A stretch of DNA of 64,000 nucleotides from Roridomyces roridus (GCA_029378245.1 JARKIF010000021.1:558001-622000); one strand, 5' to 3'. Positions 25,858-38,600 are shown, counted from the stretch's first letter. A program made the numbers and translations. Notes: a model not told the origin generated them from the letters alone.

Positions 25858-26660
25858 CAATCTACACAAGGACTGGTATGGATTGTACTGCCATTCAACA
25901 TCGCGTCTGGCTTTCGACCTTCAACGTTTCAACTATGTTGGGAATCGACGCGGGAGCGGAGTATGAGGTAAGTTGTTTGCAATCGCAATCGTGTGAGGGA
26001 TGTATGCGTTAGGGCAAACAGATGCCCTACGCCGTAGATTCCTGGGGCTTATATACTACACGGGAATGTATCTAGAATATTCTACAAAAGTCCAACGAAG
26101 ATTATCAGTCAGCAACGAAGAAAGTAGTAGAAGGTTCCGGAGGTGGTGAGTCAGAACCATGCCGAAATCCCGAAATCCCAAGAAACTAGTATCCTGGTTC
26201 GCATCCCGTTCGACTCGGGCTACGTTTATGTACGAGGCAATTCCTTTTTCTGTCCGTCCGCCCAGGCCCCCAAGCAACGATCGAAATCCCACCCTGGTTG
26301 GCTTGCAATTGAATACACGGTTCAGCAACTTGTGTATGGGGATTTCAGGCCGAGGCCGTCGGCAGCCCTACGGTCTGTCAAGCGACCTCGTTCGACTCGG
26401 GGCCTCGCATTTGATTCGTTTGCCTCTTTTTTTTTGTTCGAATTCTCAATCGCCACAAGTCTTGATGCGATTGAACTCGGACAGGCTTGCCCAAGTAAGC
26501 CACTTTCGTGCCTGACTACAGCTTCAGTTCGGAACCGCACGACTGCGCTGTATTGATTCTGCGGTTGTGCAACACCGTATCTGACTTTCGGCGTCAGCTA
26601 CTTATCCTTCAACACGCCGATGCAGTCGCAGGCTGGTTGTAAATAGCCCTCGGTTCAACC
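25858..26660. repeat. dispersed repeat, copy C
   Basis: Collinear with 20761-21380 (blocks listed under copy A). It contains two GTTCGACTCGGG motifs (26208, 26389) that resemble a tRNA box B. No gene in it. A further GGGTTCGACTCCC lies at about 26850. Confidence 0.6.
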
Positions 26661-26982
26661 GTTGAATGCAATTGGTTGCTGACCTCCAAATATTTGGTGT
26701 TCCTCAGATTTTTTTCTGCCAGGAAGGCCACAAGTACCACGTTAATCCGACCTGCGCGGCTCGGGGAGTCCCCAAGGAAGCTATGTAAGTAGCCCTCAGT
26801 AGTCCTGTTCAACGGCCTCGTCTAGTATCTACCCAGGGATAATTTGACTGCACGGGTTCGACTCCCTGTCGGTGCGCTTGCAGAATGAAGTCCAGTTTTT
26901 TCTTTCTTGATCTAATCCTCCCAACAATACTGAAAGAAAGAAATACCATTATACGCGAATTATCAACTAAATCTTCGTTCAC

Positions 26983-28278
26983 CTAAAACCCGACGCCCAT
27001 AACCTCTGTCCCAGGCAACATCTCCCTGACCCTCTCCAACCTCATCTTCAACCCCCCAAACACCTCCTCCCTCGCCACGATCTCATCCTCCAACCCACGC
27101 ATGGCATCCTCCCACCACCGCTCGCCCTCGGGAACGTCCCGCCACCCGCCCCGGTAAAACTTCTTGAGCTGGGGCATCCCGTCGGCGCAGAGCACGAGCG
27201 GGCGGATCTTGGACCAGTACGGGGGCGCGCTGGGCGGGGAGGTGGGGCTGGTGGTCATGCCGTGGGCGGCGATGACGAGTGCTGGAGGGACTGTGATGCG
27301 TCCGTGTTTGTAGCAGAGTTGGGAGACGGCAACGGCTGAGAATCGTCCAAGTAAACACAAGGCGTGTCGGATGGGACGAAGGGAAACTTACTGTAGAGCA
27401 ACGCGCCATCGGGTTCCGGGGTTTTGCTAGCCTGAGACAGGATAGTCCGTCCCACCTCGTTGGGTGTGCGGCCGTTCGAGGTGCCGTTCGCGAACGGAGA
27501 CGTCGTTTGGTTAGCTCTCCGCTTGGAGTTCTTTGGCGGCTTGACGAAACGCGATACGAGCCATATCTATTACAAGGATAAGCGGACGAAGAGCAGAGGA
27601 GACTGGCCGAGACGCACCCATTTGTTATCCCATCCACCGATGCTCGTTCGCACCTCGTAAGTCCCAAAGAGAGGTATTTCGCGGATAAAGTGGTAGTGGG
27701 TGGCTAGCGAGATGAGCATGCAGAGAAGCGGCAACAACGGTTCGTCCTACCTGCAAGAGGCATCCATCCAAGAGAACGATAAATATTGGGCGTCACAGCA
27801 GCGGCAAACTGAAACCGCGCGTTATCAAGTGCCTGCCTGGACGTGTGAGCTGCGCGCAAGTCTGGGGAAAGGGACCACGCACCCGCCCATAACTCGAATT
27901 GCTCATATGCATGTTAAAGTCGCCGTCGTCAGGGCCGACCCAGGAACGATAGGCGCGCACAACGTGGAGTGGGTGCTGTCCGAGGGGAACGCCTGGCTCG
28001 CCGTTCTCCAGCCAATTGTCGAGTGCATCCCGCATGCGTTTGGGCGAGAAGATGTGGGGTAGTCGGACATACATCATGATTCGTGCATGGGAGATGTAGA
28101 TGGGGGCGAAGACACGGAGATGCCAGACCAAGGGCCAGGAACGCATGTTAAGAAGGACAAGGAGTGTGACAAAGGACCGGCCCCATTTGACATGTCGCAG
28201 GATACGAGCGAGCTGAGCGAGCAGCTTGTCGAGGAGGGCGCGAGTTCTTGGGGAGACTACGGGAAGTTGGAGAGGCAT
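26983..28278 (-). CDS. thioesterase-like hot-dog protein (4HBT family) with N-terminal anchor
   Basis: Five exons join in frame with consensus splice sites. Start 28278 (MPLQLPVVSPRTR), a hydrophobic anchor FVTLLVLLNMRSWPLVW, then RVFAPIYI. The hot-dog core begins at DDGDFNMHMSNSSYG (the D-x-N-x-H pattern of 4-hydroxybenzoyl-CoA thioesterase-like folds), followed by ALDNARFQFAAAV, HYHFIREIPLFGTYEVRTSI and WDNKWIWLVSRFVK. A variable Asn/Thr-rich linker leads to VAVSQLCYKHGRITVPPALVI, and a C-terminal region with GGWRDVPEGERWWEDA and an Arg/Glu-rich helix ends MGVGF at 26983. Agaricomycetes carry many such genes, thought to hydrolyse acyl thioesters; the substrate is unknown. The coding frame looks intact. 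Confidence 0.8.
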
Positions 28279-29226
28279 GGGGACCAGGAGGAGGAGGGGG
28301 AGAACGGCGAGGGGCGAGGGGCGGCTGATAACATTGCTGATGAATATGGGCGGCGGCCGTCAAGCACTTACTGTTCTCGGGCGCAATCATTGATCCGCTA
28401 CACCTTGTCTCAAACGTCCAGGCACTGCTGGTCCCTGGAGACGACGGCGACGAGTTGCAAGTTAGAATCAAGCAGGAATCGAGCAGAGCTCTCTCAATCA
28501 GGCACGAAGCACGAAGCCTCGGCGATGGCGCAGATGACGTGGCGGATCTTTCTTCATTGCTCTCATCATCGACGCTGGGCACGTTCTTGGGCACTGACGG
28601 AACTGCAACGAGCAGTCTCTGTGTGCGACAGATCAGCTTTCCCGCAACCCTCACTGTACTGTGCAGCGCCGACTTTTTCTTAGGAAGTTCGACGTCATCT
28701 GCATAGGGTCTGTCAACTTTTTTTCTCCAGCTATTCTGGGCGGACTCAGGTCGACGGGGGAAAATATGTGCGGTCCTGCCGTTCATGGGACATCCTAGTC
28801 TCGGGACCAGACTCAGACAGTTGACGATCAGACGATGTAACTGTGTAGGGACATCCAGACTGACACCGTCTATTCACGCTGCTCCACTCACCCGCACTTC
28901 GTCCGCCCTCACTCCCCGGCGAGAGTCAGCCCAGGATGTCGCAAACAGTGTTTATGTGAGCCTCCGTTGACCCGTCTATTCAGTTGCCACACTTCATCCG
29001 CACTCACCGAGTCACTCCCCGGCGAGACTCCGCCCAGCAACCAGCTGTCAAGCGCTGCAGCTATGCCATACATTTGGAGGGCTTCTTTGACGTGCTGAAA
29101 TAAGGCACCGATACCGTCCGATGCCCGCCTGACTCCCACGAGCCAAGTTTGACAGCGTAGCGCCATATGACGCGCGGCCATAAAAACCAGTGCACAAGCT
29201 CTCTATCGCACTCTCATCCCCCCTAG
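28279..29226. other. intergenic with a ~70-bp direct repeat
   Basis: Long frames at 28087-28786 are antisense or upstream of the thioesterase and unsupported. A segment at 28862-28934 is repeated imperfectly at 28969-29036 (shared CGTCTATTCA..., CACTCCCCGGCGAGA, GCCCA), a local tandem duplication. A minus frame at 28909-29181 spans the repeat and was not called. Confidence 0.4.
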
Positions 29227-30450
29227 ATGGTGAAAATTCGACTCGCTCAAGAACTATGGGATGAAATCATCGACTGCCTCGCCGCTCGTCCTAGCGGAGT
29301 TGGCCATTTGGCAGTCCTACGATCTGCCTCGCTCATCAACCGCTCCTGTGTTGGCCGCGCCCAGTCCTACATCTTCTACTCTATCTCTCTAGGAGTCGGC
29401 CAATCGGCGGAGACGGTGGCAGCACGTCTACGCCTTTTGATGACACTCTCGCCTCATTTGATTCAATACGTTCACAAGCTGGAGATACAGGGCGGAGGCA
29501 TTCAAGTCTGGGCAGCTATCGCCGCTATTCCCTGGTCCCATGTGGATCAGCTCATCCTTAATCGAGTCGGTGGCAGCTCCATCATCATCGAAAGGATTGG
29601 CGTGCTCGCCGGACTGCGGTCTCTCCGCAGTCTCATCTTGCGCTCCATAGTGGAATGGGAGGTATCCGATTATAGCGATGTAATTCGCCGCGCCACTGGC
29701 GTTCGGAAAATCACCTTCGTACAATGTGGTATACACCGCCCGAAGACGCCCTGGGCAAGAGACGGAACCGTCGCCAGACCGACATACCTCGGCCTGAGCC
29801 CTGCATCACCGATTCTCAGCCTTCTATTCCTCGCCGAGTTTCCAGTCGATCTCTCGCAACTCGCTCATATACACTGCACCGGATTCACTGATCCCAGAAT
29901 CAATACCTTCCTACGCCGTATATCTGGAACAGTCACCCGCATTAGTGTCAACGGCCGAGGTGAGTAAACAACTAGCTCGCCCTTGCGGAAATAGTACATT
30001 GACGACGGAGAAATCAGATCAGGTGCTAACCGCCTTCGATGTCACCGCCCTCCCCCTTCTCACCCAGCTGGACGTCTTTGACGCCCACCAACCCTTCAAC
30101 CGTCTCCTCTCGAGTCTCCCAAAAAAGAATCGTATTTCGGTGATCACCCTCATCACCTACGGCCTCATGTACGATGCTAGGGAGCTGGAATCTCTGCTTC
30201 TAGGGGGAACCTTGCCGAATCTGCAAAATGTCAACGTGCAGGTGCTCGAAAGACCTCCTGAAATAGAAGCCCGGAATCCTACACCACCGCGTTCCAAGAC
30301 GATGCGTGATTGTCAGGTCGCGTTCCCAAGGCTTTATTCCATGGGTCTTCTTTCGGTGGAGTTTGTGTCGTACTACGAGCAGGTGAGATTGTATTGCTGT
30401 TTGTGATTCAGGAAGTAATCTAATGCGTTGTGTAGCCGTTGATTCTGTAG
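29227..30450 (+). CDS. F-box-like / leucine-rich protein
   Basis: Start 29227: MVKIRLAQELWDEIIDCLA fits the opening of the fungal F-box-like motif (LPxELxDxIIDxL), followed by LRSASLINRSCVGRAQSYIFYSI, the usual 'cast of the village' style helix-turn-helix. Leu-rich segments follow (LAGLRSLRSLILRSIVEW, LLFLAEFPVDLSQLAHIHC). An intron after ISVNGRG joins DQVLTAFDVTALPLLTQLDVF, and a second short intron at about 30383-30435 leads to PLIL and the stop at 30448-30450. Proteins of this kind are numerous in mushrooms and are presumed SCF ubiquitin-ligase adaptors; the target is unknown. An intact reading frame. Confidence 0.65.
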
Positions 30451-31391
30451 TTGAGGGAGGAAGAAGCGTGTATGTATGATGAAATTCCAACCAGGTCCCG
30501 TTGCACCTGGGACTGGGAGATGTAGTCGACGTTGCTCTTTTTGCGAGTCCAGCCCAGCCACAGTTCGTGGCGCAGGCTGTTGATTTTGCAATTGTGGCCG
30601 AGAAATTAGGAGAGACTGAATCGCTTCCAGTCTGACCATGAAACTTCAAAAAGTGTATCTCATCTGTATGTTACAAATTCCTAGCGCGTTAAACCGTTCA
30701 TTTGTCCCCCAGTCATTCCCCGAGACCACTCGGATCATCTGAATCCCAGCTCTCTCACAACGCACACCTCGTGCATAACCAGTGTGCGCCCAAGACCGGA
30801 TCTCCTACGTTCATAGGATATCGGCCACCAAAGTTTTTTCTTCGTCTAGCGGTAGATACAATTTAATGCGAGCAGCGGCTCGGCCAGAACAAAATTACTT
30901 GCTACGTCTTGGCTCAGTAATTCGACACCAAGATATTCCCGAACTTACTCTCAGTGTTGTTCTTCATCGAAGTTGATGTTGTTCAACTTGTAGGGCCTGA
31001 CTACTTATTCAAGTTATTGACCCTACGCGGCTGGTCGCTCATTTAACTTGATTCAGCTTTAGCGGCACCGTTCGGAAGCCGTACGAGTTTTCGGCATTGC
31101 GTCAAGATGCCACCATCGTTCACTCATTCATTGAGCTGAAGTGTTCAATTTTCAACACTTGTTGCCAAGCGTCTGCCCGCCAAGTGATTTTGCCCAAGCG
31201 TTGATCGCAGCACCGGCCATAATTCCACCGTGCCCCTCTATTTGAATTTCCCTAACTTAGCATGTGGTATGCCCTGTTTCACATTCTTATCATATCGGAT
31301 CAGATATGTGCGGAAAATATGACGTGATTTTGATTTCCGAAGATCCGTCATCAAACTTTTTCTTCTTCCTTCCACCAACACCAACGGAAAA
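30451..31391. other. intergenic
   Basis: No supported gene. The final ~100 bp hold the promoter and leader of the SDR gene. Confidence 0.35.
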
Positions 31392-32709
31392 ATGGGAGGC
31401 GTTCTTGGACCCATGTCTAAGCCTGAATTTGAACCGGAGCGGGACATTACGGACCTCTCGGGAAAGGCGAGCACCCGACGCTCATTCCGACTGCTCGATA
31501 GCTCACCCCTTTCCAGGTCGTCATCGTCACGGGCGGGTACTCTGGCATCGGCTACGAGACGGTGAAGCAGCTTCTACTCAAGAACGCCAAAGTATACCTC
31601 GCCGGGCGCTCGTCTGACAAGGCTGCCACCGCTATCCAGTCTTTGGAGGCCGAAACGAAGGGCAAAGCGTTCTTCTTGCAGCTCGATCTCGGAGACCTTC
31701 CCAGTGTGCGCAAGGCGGCGGAGAACTTTTTGGAGAAAGAGGAGAAGCTGGATATCCTGTTCAACAACGCGTGCGTGGGCTACGACTCTCATTCTCTCCT
31801 TTCTTCTGACTTCAATACGCAGTGGAGTCATGAATTGCCCCACCGATATGCTCACGAAGCAGGGATACGATTTGCGTGCGTGGCCTCAAGTTCTTTGGCG
31901 TCTTTTCTCTGACAATGCGAAACTAGAATTCGGAACCAACGTCCTCGGCCACTTTTTCTTTACCGAACTCCTCTTGCCCGCGCTCACCAAGTCGTACGAG
32001 CAATCCAAGGTCCCTGCACGCATCATCACCACGTCCTCCGCCGGACACCAGATGGCCCCTGGCTCCGGGATGGATGTCGCCAGTCTCAAAGGCGGACCTG
32101 AGCGCGACGCGTGGATCAAGCAAAAGGGCATGATGGCGTCGTAGTGCGTTTGTGCCCCGACTCCGTCTGTGCGTTATTTGACCACAATTTACAGCGGTCT
32201 CTACGGCGGTAGCAAGATTGGCAACATCTACATCGCGAACCACTGGGCGAAGGCGCACTCGGACGTGCTCGTCTCGTGCTCCGCTCATCCCGGCTTAATC
32301 CGTTCAGAACTCTCTAGGTGTGTCAGGCATCTCATCCTTGGCTTCCATGAAGCTTAGCTCGCCCATAGACACTCCATGAGCTTTGCAAAGTACCCCATGC
32401 ACCTCATCTCCTGGCCCGCTACGTGCGTATCGTTTCCAGTTTCTCTGTTTGGTACTGATTAATTCATCGAATAGGAGAGGAGCCCTCCCCCAATTGTGGG
32501 CCGCGACGGCCGCTACGCCTGCGCAGATGAACGGTCAGGTGTGTTCTAAGCGATGATTTCTCCTTCAAGTTCATGCCCGCTGAACGGGACCAATTCTGTA
32601 GTATGTCGTCCCGTGGGGCGTCGTTGGCCAGGCGGATAAACGGGCCACGGATGAAACGGTGGAGAAGGAGATGATCGAGTATATGAGGGAGCAGCTAAAG
32701 GAGTATTGA
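31392..32709 (+). CDS. short-chain dehydrogenase/reductase (retinol-dehydrogenase-like)
   Basis: NAD(P)-dependent oxidoreductase with a Rossmann fold. Start at 31392 (MGGVLGPMSKPEFEPERD). The cofactor motif TGxxxGIG is present as TGGYSGIG (~31530), followed by VYLAGRSSDKA, LQLDLGDLPSVRKAA, DILFNNA (the NNAG motif, completed after an intron as GVMN), FGTNVLGHFFFTELLLPAL, and IITTSSAGH with the catalytic Ser. The catalytic YxxxK is present as YGGSK (~32202), right after an intron. SCSAHPGLIRSEL is the usual segment after the active site. Six or seven short introns; the C-terminus EYMREQLKEY ends at 32707-32709. No lesions noted. Substrate unknown. Confidence 0.85.
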
Positions 32710-33008
32710 TGTACGTCGCAAGGACTTGGGTTGCGTGCGAGCTCGTTTAGATTCGAATATTCCAATGATCAATTCTTGGCACAGCGGCCAAACCTTCCAG
32801 GATCTCTTTATTTATCGTCAGTTCCGGTCCGATACCTTACACCTAGGGCGTCTCGCATGTCAGTATCATCCCTGCATCTGGACCCCAAACTGCCGCAAGC
32901 AATCAACTCAACAGCAATCTGTCTCCGGCCATTCAATCGATCCTGCACACTTGTTTAAAACGCAAGCTGTCCCAATCATCCCTCCTCTCCCAGCCCCACC
33001 ACCTCTCG
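32710..33008. other. intergenic
   Basis: Short spacer between the SDR and a truncated DUF6593-like copy; the last 70 bp are C-rich leader-like sequence. Confidence 0.35.
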
Positions 33009-33278
33009 ATGACCACCGAACTCATACTCACATTCCAAGACAAAGAGCCGCTCGACGGCACGCTCACACTCCCTGACGGGACGGTACTCTACACCCTCAA
33101 CACGACCACAGGCTTTTTCCGCGGCCGGAAAGTAACCAGCATAACAGCAGCGAGTGGCCTGGTGGATACGATTGACTGGCGCGGGGAGATGCTTAGTATC
33201 AACGGTGTAAGGCGCGGGATAGGGCTCGTCAAGTCTCGTGTGGGAGTATTCAGCGCGTACGTGATTTCATATCGGTAG
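33009..33278 (+). pseudogene. 5' exon of a DUF6593-like gene, truncated
   Basis: MTTELILTFQDKEPLDGTL, then DGTVLYTLNTTTGFF, VTSITAASGLVDTIDWRGEM and VGVFSA match the first half of the DUF6593 pattern (YxLxT...TxI...IxW). A clean donor GTACGTGATT follows, but no second exon with the W-rich middle and hydrophobic tail is found before the convergent minus-strand gene. Probably a truncated duplicate of the type seen at 16.9 kb. Confidence 0.5.
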
Positions 33279-34079
33279 CAGCTCGCGAATCGTGGCAAGT
33301 ACTGAGAGTGGTTTCAGAATATATACAACTACTTGTTCGTCAGTTGTATATAGTCTGGTCCCGAGACTACAATCCACCCCACTACTCTCAGACTCCTCGT
33401 CGGATAACACGGCGTGTAGGCGGGCAGTAACGGCCTCCGCGTCCTTGGTAGAGATATTCTGCAGGCGGTGGTCCCACCGCTCCGTCAGCACGCGGTGCGG
33501 TATGAGGGACGGTGCGAGCTGGGTGTCGTAGAACGAGACGAGCTTGGTCAAGTCCATAGCGATGCGGGTGTCGCCCGGGTACCTGTTGTGCCATGAGCCC
33601 CCGCGGACGGTTTCAAGGTGTTGGATTTCAAGGATACGTCGGAGGTGTTCTGGGAGTGAAGGGGGAGGAGGTAAGACTAATTCGCGAGGGGGCATGCGGC
33701 TGGGCCACACGGTTGCGAGATAGTCTGCCGAAACGAGTTGGATCCCAGAATGGAAATCGCAGAGCATGACTTCGCTGTGGCAGCATCTGGGTAAGCGTGG
33801 TAGCAGATTAAAAAAGGTGCTCACAAATCCATTTCCATTCTATAGCACGCAATTAGCCAAGTTGTTGTATGAGAATAACAAGACTCACCTAACAAAAGCG
33901 TCAACGCCCCACTCCTTCCCCCAGGCACACAACCCATCAATCCGCTTACGCTCCGCCATCCACATATCGGGGCGCACCTGACCCCACAACAACAGGTCCA
34001 GCGAATCCAGCGTCCCGAGCTTCATATTCACGGCGCAGAGTACCACACGGGGGCGACTAGTACTGCTGTCCAGTGACAT
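33267..34079 (-). CDS. hypothetical protein, unidentified
   Basis: Start 34079 (MSLDSSTSRPRVVLC). Exon 1 contains LGTLDSLDLLLWGQVRPDMWM and RIDGLCAWGKEWGVDAFVR. A tiny exon MEMD and the next exon LCCHSEVMLCDFHSGIQLV join in frame through GTGAGT/GTGAGC donors, followed by SADYLATVWPSRMPPREL, a helical middle (LPEHLRRILEIQHLETV) and VSFYDTQLAPSLIPHRVL. The frame closes at 33267, where it slightly overlaps the truncated DUF6593 exon on the other strand; a further intron and a different end are possible. No signal peptide and no recognised catalytic motif. Confidence 0.5.
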
Positions 34080-34405
34080 CGTTTGGGGAGGAAGATGTCA
34101 GGAGATAGGTGGCGTACTTATTGGAGGAGGAAGGGATTCATTTCTGGTTAGTCTCACTAACGTTTGCTGACCGAACATCAGTGATTCGATGGGGATACTT
34201 GGCCCGAGTGCGCCATGCTGAGCATTGCATGTGAATTTTGAACATTTCTCCCTCAGTCGCCGTAGAGGTCAGGCGGCTGATGCGTCGGAGTATAAGCGAG
34301 GCGTTCCGTGCTCGCGCATCAGCCGGTCTCCGGAACCACCAGCGCTATAAATTCAAATTGAGGAGCCACTCGTCCTCCTCTCCCAGTACCCTCGCCTTCA
34401 CCGCC

Positions 34406-34747
34406 ATGTTCACCAAGACCCTGCTTCTCGTCTTGACCGCCGTCGGAATCGTTCAAGCGGCTGCGATCGTGCGTGCTTTGGTTTCCCTCCACAGACTCCT
34501 CTGATTTAGAATCATCGCAGGACGAGCGCGCGCCCCCGCCACCCGTGTTCACCGCGACGCGCGTTTACAAGACGATCACCAACGTCGCACCGTACATCGT
34601 CGACGCTACAACCGTTATCACCTGGACGTGCGTTGCCCCGTCTTGCGTCTATCCATGCTCATCCCTGATTTCTTTTGGTCGCGTAGTCAAAGCCCCACCA
34701 CCACTATCCCGCATGCCACTGGCACTCCCCCTGTCCAGCCTCAGTAA
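34406..34747 (+). CDS. small secreted protein
   Basis: Three exons give about 76 residues. Start 34406: MFTKTLLLVLTAVGIVQAAA is a textbook signal peptide with an Ala-x-Ala cleavage site. After an intron, DERAPPPPVFTATRVYKTI (with a possible Kex2-like ER/DER site) and VAPYIVDATTVITWT follow; after the second intron SPTTTIPHATGTPPVQPQ ends at the stop 34745-34747. No cysteines in the mature part. It is extracellular by inference; it could be a small effector-like or wall-associated protein, and I cannot assign a function. It is followed directly by a short (GTAAGAGAGA)n run. Confidence 0.55.
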
Positions 34748-35284
34748 GAGAGAGTAAGAGAGAGTAAGAGAGAGAGACACAATTTCATCCATCATTGGGA
34801 TTTTTATGAGGTATGCAGTTGTCGACATTGGGGAATGCGTCTTGTACTCACAGCCTGCTTCAGCTTAGTTTACGTGTGGATGTATACACGATTTTAAATT
34901 TTCAATAATGCGTCTTTTGTCAATTTTAATTTTGAGTCCGCTTCGCCGGGGAGCGATCGTCGGTTCTGAAAAGGGAAAACAATTGAACGTGCAGGAAACC
35001 GCAGTTACCGGATAATGCCGAGCCTGAGCCGGACGTTGCCATGGTTGTTTTGATTGCCGAGCGATGGCTGCAACTGCATTGTGGGTGCATGCAAGTCATG
35101 GAACGCTGTTTGCCGGTCAATATTGAATCGAACTGTAAGGTTCCCTGGACTGGAAGGGGTGAACTCTGTCTCCTTTTCTTCCAAAATGACACCAGGCCCG
35201 ATGGGGCGCCGCGTTCTTTTGACACGGAGTAGACAGGGTTCAATTCATCTATACCATCCCCTCGCCCATGTGCAAGAGCATATA
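34748..35284. other. intergenic; holds the severed 3' end of the Zn2Cys6 gene
   Basis: Reads as the 3' flank of the transcription-factor gene before the copia insertion. Joining 35284 to 40266 and reading the minus strand continues the regulator's frame for about ten codons to a TAG at 35249-35251. Confidence 0.6.
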
Positions 35285-35564
35285 TGTTGGAGTCGTCGTG
35301 GTATGAAGCAAACCAGAGCGAAGAGACGGGCAGTGCACGCCACCGAGCAGTGCATGCAACCGTCTCGTAGCTATCAAACGTAGTGATGAAACGCGTCTCG
35401 TACGCCACAAAGCTGTTCGTTTGCTGGGATACTTGGCTGTGTTCTTGGTCTCTATCTACGGTATCCTAGCTACTAGAAAGGTATAAAAGCAAGCCTGTAT
35501 TCGCACTTTGAAAATAGAACTTTACCCCCCATCCGTGCATACACATATATCTTTATTTTCTACA
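35285..35564 (+). repeat. 5' LTR of copia element 1
   Basis: 280 bp, TG...CA ends, TATAAAAG box near 35485 expected to drive the element's transcript; identical to the 3' LTR. Confidence 0.95.
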
Positions 35565-35577
35565 GGTTATTGGCCCC
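35565..35577 (+). promoter_or_regulatory. candidate primer-binding site of element 1
   Basis: GGTTATTGGCCCC starts at the first base after the LTR. Element 2 has GGTTATGGGCCCC in the same place, so a shared tRNA primer is likely, although I cannot name the tRNA. Confidence 0.5.
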
Positions 35578-35629
35578 CGCGCTGAAACTCTGAACTCAAT
35601 ACACACATACACCTCATTCATCACACACC

Positions 35630-38600
35630 ATGTCGACGAACACATTCTCGTCAACGGCCAAACTCGGTGAGTACTTCACGAAGCTGCCGAGTTGCAAGGC
35701 CGATGGCACAAATTGGGTCTTCTTTCGTGATCGGTTCCTATTCGCGGTGGACGCCGCCGGGCTTAGTGACCATTTCGAAGACGGACCGTTGGGCACGGCA
35801 GAGGAGCCATTGGCTCCCACTGTCGTTGATCCCAAGAACCCTACAGCGGCGGAGACAACGGCGTTGGGCGCGCATATGACGCGCAGGAGATTTTGGAAGT
35901 CGGAGCAAGCGATCCTGAAGCAGGGGCTTGCGTCTGTCATTCCTGATTCGTTGTTTCTGAAGGTGAAGGGTGCCGGGACGGCGAGGGTGATGTGGGAGAA
36001 GGTGAAGGGGGAATTTGAGAAGAAATCTAAAATGGTTACGGTTGATCTACGGAGGAAACTTCAAGACGAGCGTTGTGCGGAGGGAGGCGATGTAAAGACG
36101 CATATAAATAAATTACAGACGATTCGGGCAGACCTCGTTGCGATGGAGGCTGATCCCGGCGATGAAAACTTTGTGGCGATCGTGCTCGGTTCACTGCCGG
36201 CGTCTTACGAGACGTACTTGTCGGCTTTGACAGGTGCAGCGACGCTACTCGGAAAGACTCTCGACCCGGACACAGTGCTGCAGGGCATTAGTGATGAAGC
36301 CGACCGCAAGGCGGCACGGCCTACGGGCAAGGGAGAAAAGGAAGCTGCATTCTACGGCGGGTACGGGAATGGCGGCAAGAAGTCGAAGAAGACAATGGAA
36401 TGTTACAATTGCCATAAAAAGGGGCATATTGCGAAAGAGTGCTGGGCGAAGGGCGGCGGACGAGAAGGACAAAGCCCTCACCAGAGGAAGAACGGCAGGG
36501 CGAACATCGCCGAGACCGTCAATGAATTGGACGCGGCTTGGATAGCCACGGTGCCAGAGTTGGATGACGATGTTGAATTCGATGAGATGGACGAAGAAGA
36601 TGACAGGCGGGATGCGGAAGGAAGCTACAAGAGTGTGTCAGCTCCACCGGTCTCGTCGACGACAGATAACGAAGACGAGCCGGGAGGTAGTGGATTAAAT
36701 CACGATTTAGAATCACGCACCTTCGACGAGTGCATCGTCGCAGCCAACGTCACCACCACCACACCGACCAAAGAGCGGGAAATATATGATTCGGGCGCTA
36801 GTCAACATATGACACCGTCGCGATATCGGTTGATGAATTACAAGACCCTCGCGCCGCGGGAAATTATGGCCGCGGGCGACAAGGGATTGAGCGCAGTTGG
36901 GATGGGTGATATGCACCTGGAGGTCCCAAATGGAGGGAGTAAGACGAGAGTGTTGTTGAGGGACGTACTCTACGTACCCAACCTGCGCGTCACGTTGATT
37001 TCAATCGGGCGCATTGCGCGAGCCGGCTACGCAGTCCAGTTTCGAGACAAGGAATGCCGTATTTTGGACCACAAGAGTCGGCGGATCGGGACGATACCGC
37101 TGGTGCAGGGGTTGTATTCAGTCGAGAGCGGAGGGTATATAGCTCAGGCGAATGTTGCGGATGTTGGTCCTTTGATAGCAACTCCGGAGGAGCTGCATCG
37201 GTTGTTGGGACACGTCCCAGTCGAGGCGGCGAAGAAGCTAGTAAAGAATGGCTTGGTCAGCGGAGTTGAGTTGGATGAGACGGCAGGCACCTCCACGGGG
37301 GACTGCAAGTCATGCTTGCACGGCAAGATGACGCGGAAGCCGATCTCAAGGGCGAAGGAACGTGAACCGGCGGGACAAGTCGGGGACGAGGTGCACACGG
37401 ATCTGTGGGGACCTGCGACCGTTAAAACACCGCAGCACAAGCAGTATTACGCGTCATTCACGGACGAGGCGTCGCGATACTCTGTGATTGTGTTGATGCA
37501 CTCAAAGGACGAGACCCTCGAGGCATTTCAGAATCTCGATGCTAGATGGGAGCGGGAACACGGGATTAAAATCAAAATATTGCATTCGGACAACGGTGGA
37601 GAATACAAAAATCATGAATTCGATAGCTACTTGGCACGGAGAGGTATCCGGCGCAAGTATACGGTCCACGACACACCTGAACACAACGGGCTGTCCGAAC
37701 GAGTAAATCGCACGTTCCTGGAGAAGGTCCGAGCGATGTTACATGCGGCAGGATTGCCGAGGAATTTATGGGGCGAAGCGTTGAAGCACGCCGTGTGGTT
37801 GAAGAACAGAACTTCCACACGGGCACTCGGCGGTCGCACGCCATACGAGGCGTTCCACGGAACAAAGCCAGACTTGCGGCACGTTTACGAATGGGGCTGC
37901 GAAGTCGATGTGCACGTCGAGGACGGCGGCAAGTTGGATGGTAGATCGCGGGAGGGACGATGGCTCGGATTTGATCCAGATAGTATCGACGGGCATCGTA
38001 TTTATTACCCGGATACACGGGCGATTCGTGTCGAGCGGAGCGTCAAGTTTCCGGATGTGAGACGAAGCGGCGAGCTGTATAGGGTGCTGAATGAGGGGGA
38101 GAAGGAAGTTGAGAAGAAGGCAGACGCAAGGAGCATCCAGCACGCACCTGAAAAGCCCGCCGATCCCATTTCCACCCCGACCCCACCCGAATCTCCGCTC
38201 TCCACACCTCCAAATACACCGGAGAAGTCGACACAGGTTGCTCCGAAGGATATTTCGAGCACCATAGACCCGAGAAACATCATCGAGGGAACCAGGACGC
38301 GCCGGGCTGCCGCACACGTAGCGGAGTTGGCGGATGACGTGTACCTGGAGGAAGTGGCGATGGAGTTCGCATATCTAGGGACGGGGAGTCTATCAGACTC
38401 ACCTACGGTCGAAGAAGCGATGACGAGAGAAGATTGGCCAGAGTTCAAGGCAGCGATGGACGTGGAGATGGAAGCGATGAGAAGGACAGGCACGTTTGGT
38501 GACGGCTTAGTCACCCGACCTGATGGCCGGAATGTCGTCGGCTCCAAATGGGCGTTACGGATCAAGCGGAAGGCGAACGGCGAGATCGACAAATACAAAG

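Noticed and set aside
26983..27667. Apparent stop in the thioesterase after RQAAKEL
   Set aside because: Using the correct acceptor gives WIWLVSRFVKPP in another frame, open to the next intron; the gene is intact.
34926..35408. 160-codon minus-strand frame overlapping the 5' LTR of element 1
   Set aside because: More than half of it is the antisense of the LTR; a shorter copy of the same frame occurs in the 3' LTR (39871-40104). It has no protein-like features.
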